Below, in pieces: positions 5,914 to 7,214 of a stretch of DNA of 7,214 nucleotides. Numbering within the stretch: position 1 is the stretch's first letter; each line of letters starts with the position of its first letter. This DNA is from Flavobacteriales bacterium. Its GTDB lineage: Bacteria > Bacteroidota > Bacteroidia > Flavobacteriales > Parvicellaceae. A program made the position numbers and the translations under genes. The notes under the pieces are model-generated. The model saw only the letters and a list, made by a program, of their open reading frames with translations, was not told the DNA's origin and did no database searches. The stretch lies in assembly GCA_014239715.1 (NCBI GenBank), contig JAAZYJ010000025.1, positions 1 through 7,214 on the forward strand. Reading direction: 5' to 3'.

Positions 5914-7214
5914 CCTCTAACCCGATTTATTAATTCCTCTACGGTCAACTCCGATTGCTCTCCTGTGGTCATTTCTTTCACCTTGATCTTGTCGGTTTTC
6001 ATCTCATCCGAACCGACAATCACAACAAACTGGACACCTTTTCCGTCGGCATAATTCATTTGCTTTTTCAATTTTACTGCTGTGGGATAAAGCTCCGAGT
6101 TGATTCCCGCAGCTCGCACTTTTTGTAGCAGCTCGAGACAATGAGTGGCTTCATCAGCACCGAAATTAAGAAATAATACTTGGGATGTTTCAGATTTCAG
6201 GTCTGGGAAAATATCCAGCTCATTCAACACATCATAAATTCTATCAGCTCCGAATGAAATTCCGACACCTGATATGTCTTTCAGTCCAAACAGTCCCGTA
6301 AGATCATCGTATCTGCCACCGCCACAAATTGCCCCAAACGAAGCATCATTTACCACGACTTCGAATATGGCTCCGGTATAGTAATTCAACCCTCTGGCAA
6401 GAGTGGCATCAAACTGCAGTTCTGCTTTTTTTAATCCCAGCGAGCTGATGAGGTCCATGATAAAGCTAACCTCTTCCAAGCCTTTAATCCCGGTCGGAGA
6501 CTTTTCAAGCATGGCCCTCATTTCTTCAATCAGTGTGTAATTATCACCCGACAATGCAAACAGGGGTTTTATCGTTTCAATGGAAGACTCTTCTAATCCT
6601 CTTTCTCTAAGCTCGTTTATGACACCATCTTCACCAATTTTATCAAGTTTGTCCAGTGCCATGGTAATGTCAGTGATCCTATTCTGTTCACCGACAATTT
6701 CCGCAATTCCGGTCAAGACTTTTCTGTTGTTCAGTTTTATGGTAAAGTCCTCAATACCAAGCAGGTTCAATACTTCATCGATCATCTGAATGATCTCAAG
6801 CTCATTTAAAAGTGAATCCGTACCGATCACATCGGCATCACACTGATAAAACTCCCTGTACCTGCCTTTTTGCGGCCTGTCAGCACGCCACACCGGCTGG
6901 ATCTGATATCGTTTGAACGGAAACGTAATGTCATTCTGGTGTTGCACAACATAGCGGGCAAATGGCACTGTCAGGTCATATCTCAGCGCCTGTTCGCACA
7001 GAGCGTGCTCGATCTTCCCTTGCCCCTTCTCCAGCTCGGCAAAATTCTTTAATCGGCTTGCCAGCTTATTACCTCTATCCAGAATTTTGAATATAAGCTG
7101 ATCCCCTTCTTCACCGTATTTTCCGGTTAGAGTTGTCAATTTTTCCATTGCCGGGGTTTCTATGGGTAAGAATCCATATTTCTTGAATACCGTTCTTATT
7201 GTATTGAAAATGTA
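5910..7214 (-). CDS. hisS: Histidyl-tRNA synthetase, 5' end outside window
   Basis: This class II aminoacyl-tRNA synthetase joins histidine to tRNA-His using ATP. The open frame runs through to the window edge at 7214, giving 434 residues; the first 22 before the ATG at 7148 (starting [20 protein letters not shown]) are clear HisRS sequence, so that ATG is internal and about 20 residues are missing. In the visible fragment, [12 protein letters not shown] is at 76-87 and motif 2 around 100-126 ([15 protein letters not shown] then YREFYQCD). The histidine-specific blocks are ARGLNYYTG (273-281, catalytic arginine R274) and CGGGRYDDL (297-305). Motif 3 is [11 protein letters not shown] (316-326), and the anticodon-binding domain covers about 346-434. 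All catalytic signatures needed for histidine activation are present, so it is a true synthetase rather than a HisZ-type paralogue. Its TGA overlaps the hutH ATG, so the two are probably co-transcribed. Confidence 0.97.
   Translation of the reverse strand, partial: YIFNTIRTVFKKYGFLPIETPAMEKLTTLTGKYGEEGDQLIFKILDRGNKLASRLKNFAELEKGQGKIEHALCEQALRYDLTVPFARYVVQHQNDITFPFKRYQIQPVWRADRPQKGRYREFYQCDADVIGTDSLLNELEIIQMIDEVLNLLGIEDFTIKLNNRKVLTGIAEIVGEQNRITDITMALDKLDKIGEDGVINELRERGLEESSIETIKPLFALSGDNYTLIEEMRAMLEKSPTGIKGLEEVSFIMDLISSLGLKKAELQFDATLARGLNYYTGAIFEVVVNDASFGAICGGGRYDDLTGLFGLKDISGVGISFGADRIYDVLNELDIFPDLKSETSQVLFLNFGADEATHCLELLQKVRAAGINSELYPTAVKLKKQMNYADGKGVQFVVIVGSDEMKTDKIKVKEMTTGEQSELTVEELINRVRG

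Larger units (their letters stand above)
3251..7214 (-). other. Putative operon hisS-hutH-hydrolase-membrane protein
   Basis: Four minus-strand genes are joined by a 4-nt ATGA overlap (5910-5913), a 4-nt TTGA overlap (4423-4426) and a 3-nt gap (3773-3775). No internal promoter space or terminator is available between them, so one transcript and translational coupling are the simplest reading. The promoter must lie beyond 7214. The first two genes share histidine as substrate; the roles of the last two are unknown. Confidence 0.8.

Noticed and set aside
7146..7148. ATG as the hisS start
   Set aside because: The frame stays open to the window edge and the 22 upstream codons read as conserved HisRS sequence, so this is an internal methionine.
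1..7214. A defence, mobile or otherwise undescribed multi-gene system
   Set aside because: I saw no transposase, integrase, toxin-antitoxin pair, direct-repeat array, attachment site or composition break; the genes are mostly conserved metabolic and RNA-processing functions.

Overview
The window looks like a chromosomal housekeeping segment from a member of the Bacteroidota, probably near the Flavobacteriales or Cytophagales. Evidence for this is the style of the proteins (a stand-alone secreted DUF4159 protein, and ornithine aminotransferase, HisRS and histidase sequences of Bacteroidota type), the moderate GC content, weak Shine-Dalgarno signals, and matches to the Bacteroidota -7 promoter consensus TAnnTTTG upstream of genes. 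The lineage is inferred from pattern recognition, not from a search.

Layout: (1) About 1-859, minus strand: the N-terminal 286 codons of an ornithine--oxo-acid aminotransferase (rocD), with the 3' end outside the window. (2) 860-1083: a divergent intergenic region with a candidate promoter for each side, a 12-bp palindrome and an inverted repeat. (3) 1084-2514, plus strand: a RumA/RlmD/TrmA-family RNA 5-methyluridine methyltransferase that lacks the usual iron-sulfur cysteines, followed after 36 bp by (4) 2551-3225, a secreted DUF4159 protein. Both plus-strand genes start with GTG, and each has a -7-like element only 4 nt upstream. (5) A 25-bp convergent junction with no visible hairpin. (6) 3251-7214, minus strand: a tight four-gene cluster, in transcription order hisS (5' end outside the window), hutH, an alpha/beta hydrolase and a small four-helix membrane protein. 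Junctions are a 4-nt ATGA overlap, a 4-nt TTGA overlap with a TTG start, and a 3-nt gap, so co-transcription and translational coupling are likely.

Functionally, the minus-strand cluster couples the enzyme that charges tRNA with histidine (HisRS) to the enzyme that commits histidine to degradation (histidase). RocD on the left edge also feeds amino-acid carbon and nitrogen toward glutamate, but it is separated from the cluster by the plus-strand pair and has no visible regulatory link to it. No hutU, hutI or hutG gene is in the window.

I found no mobile element, CRISPR array, RNA gene, defence cassette or clear evidence of an undescribed system. The points worth a second look are the hisS-hutH coupling, the cysteine-free methyltransferase, the near-leaderless GTG starts and the uncharacterised membrane protein at the end of the histidine operon.
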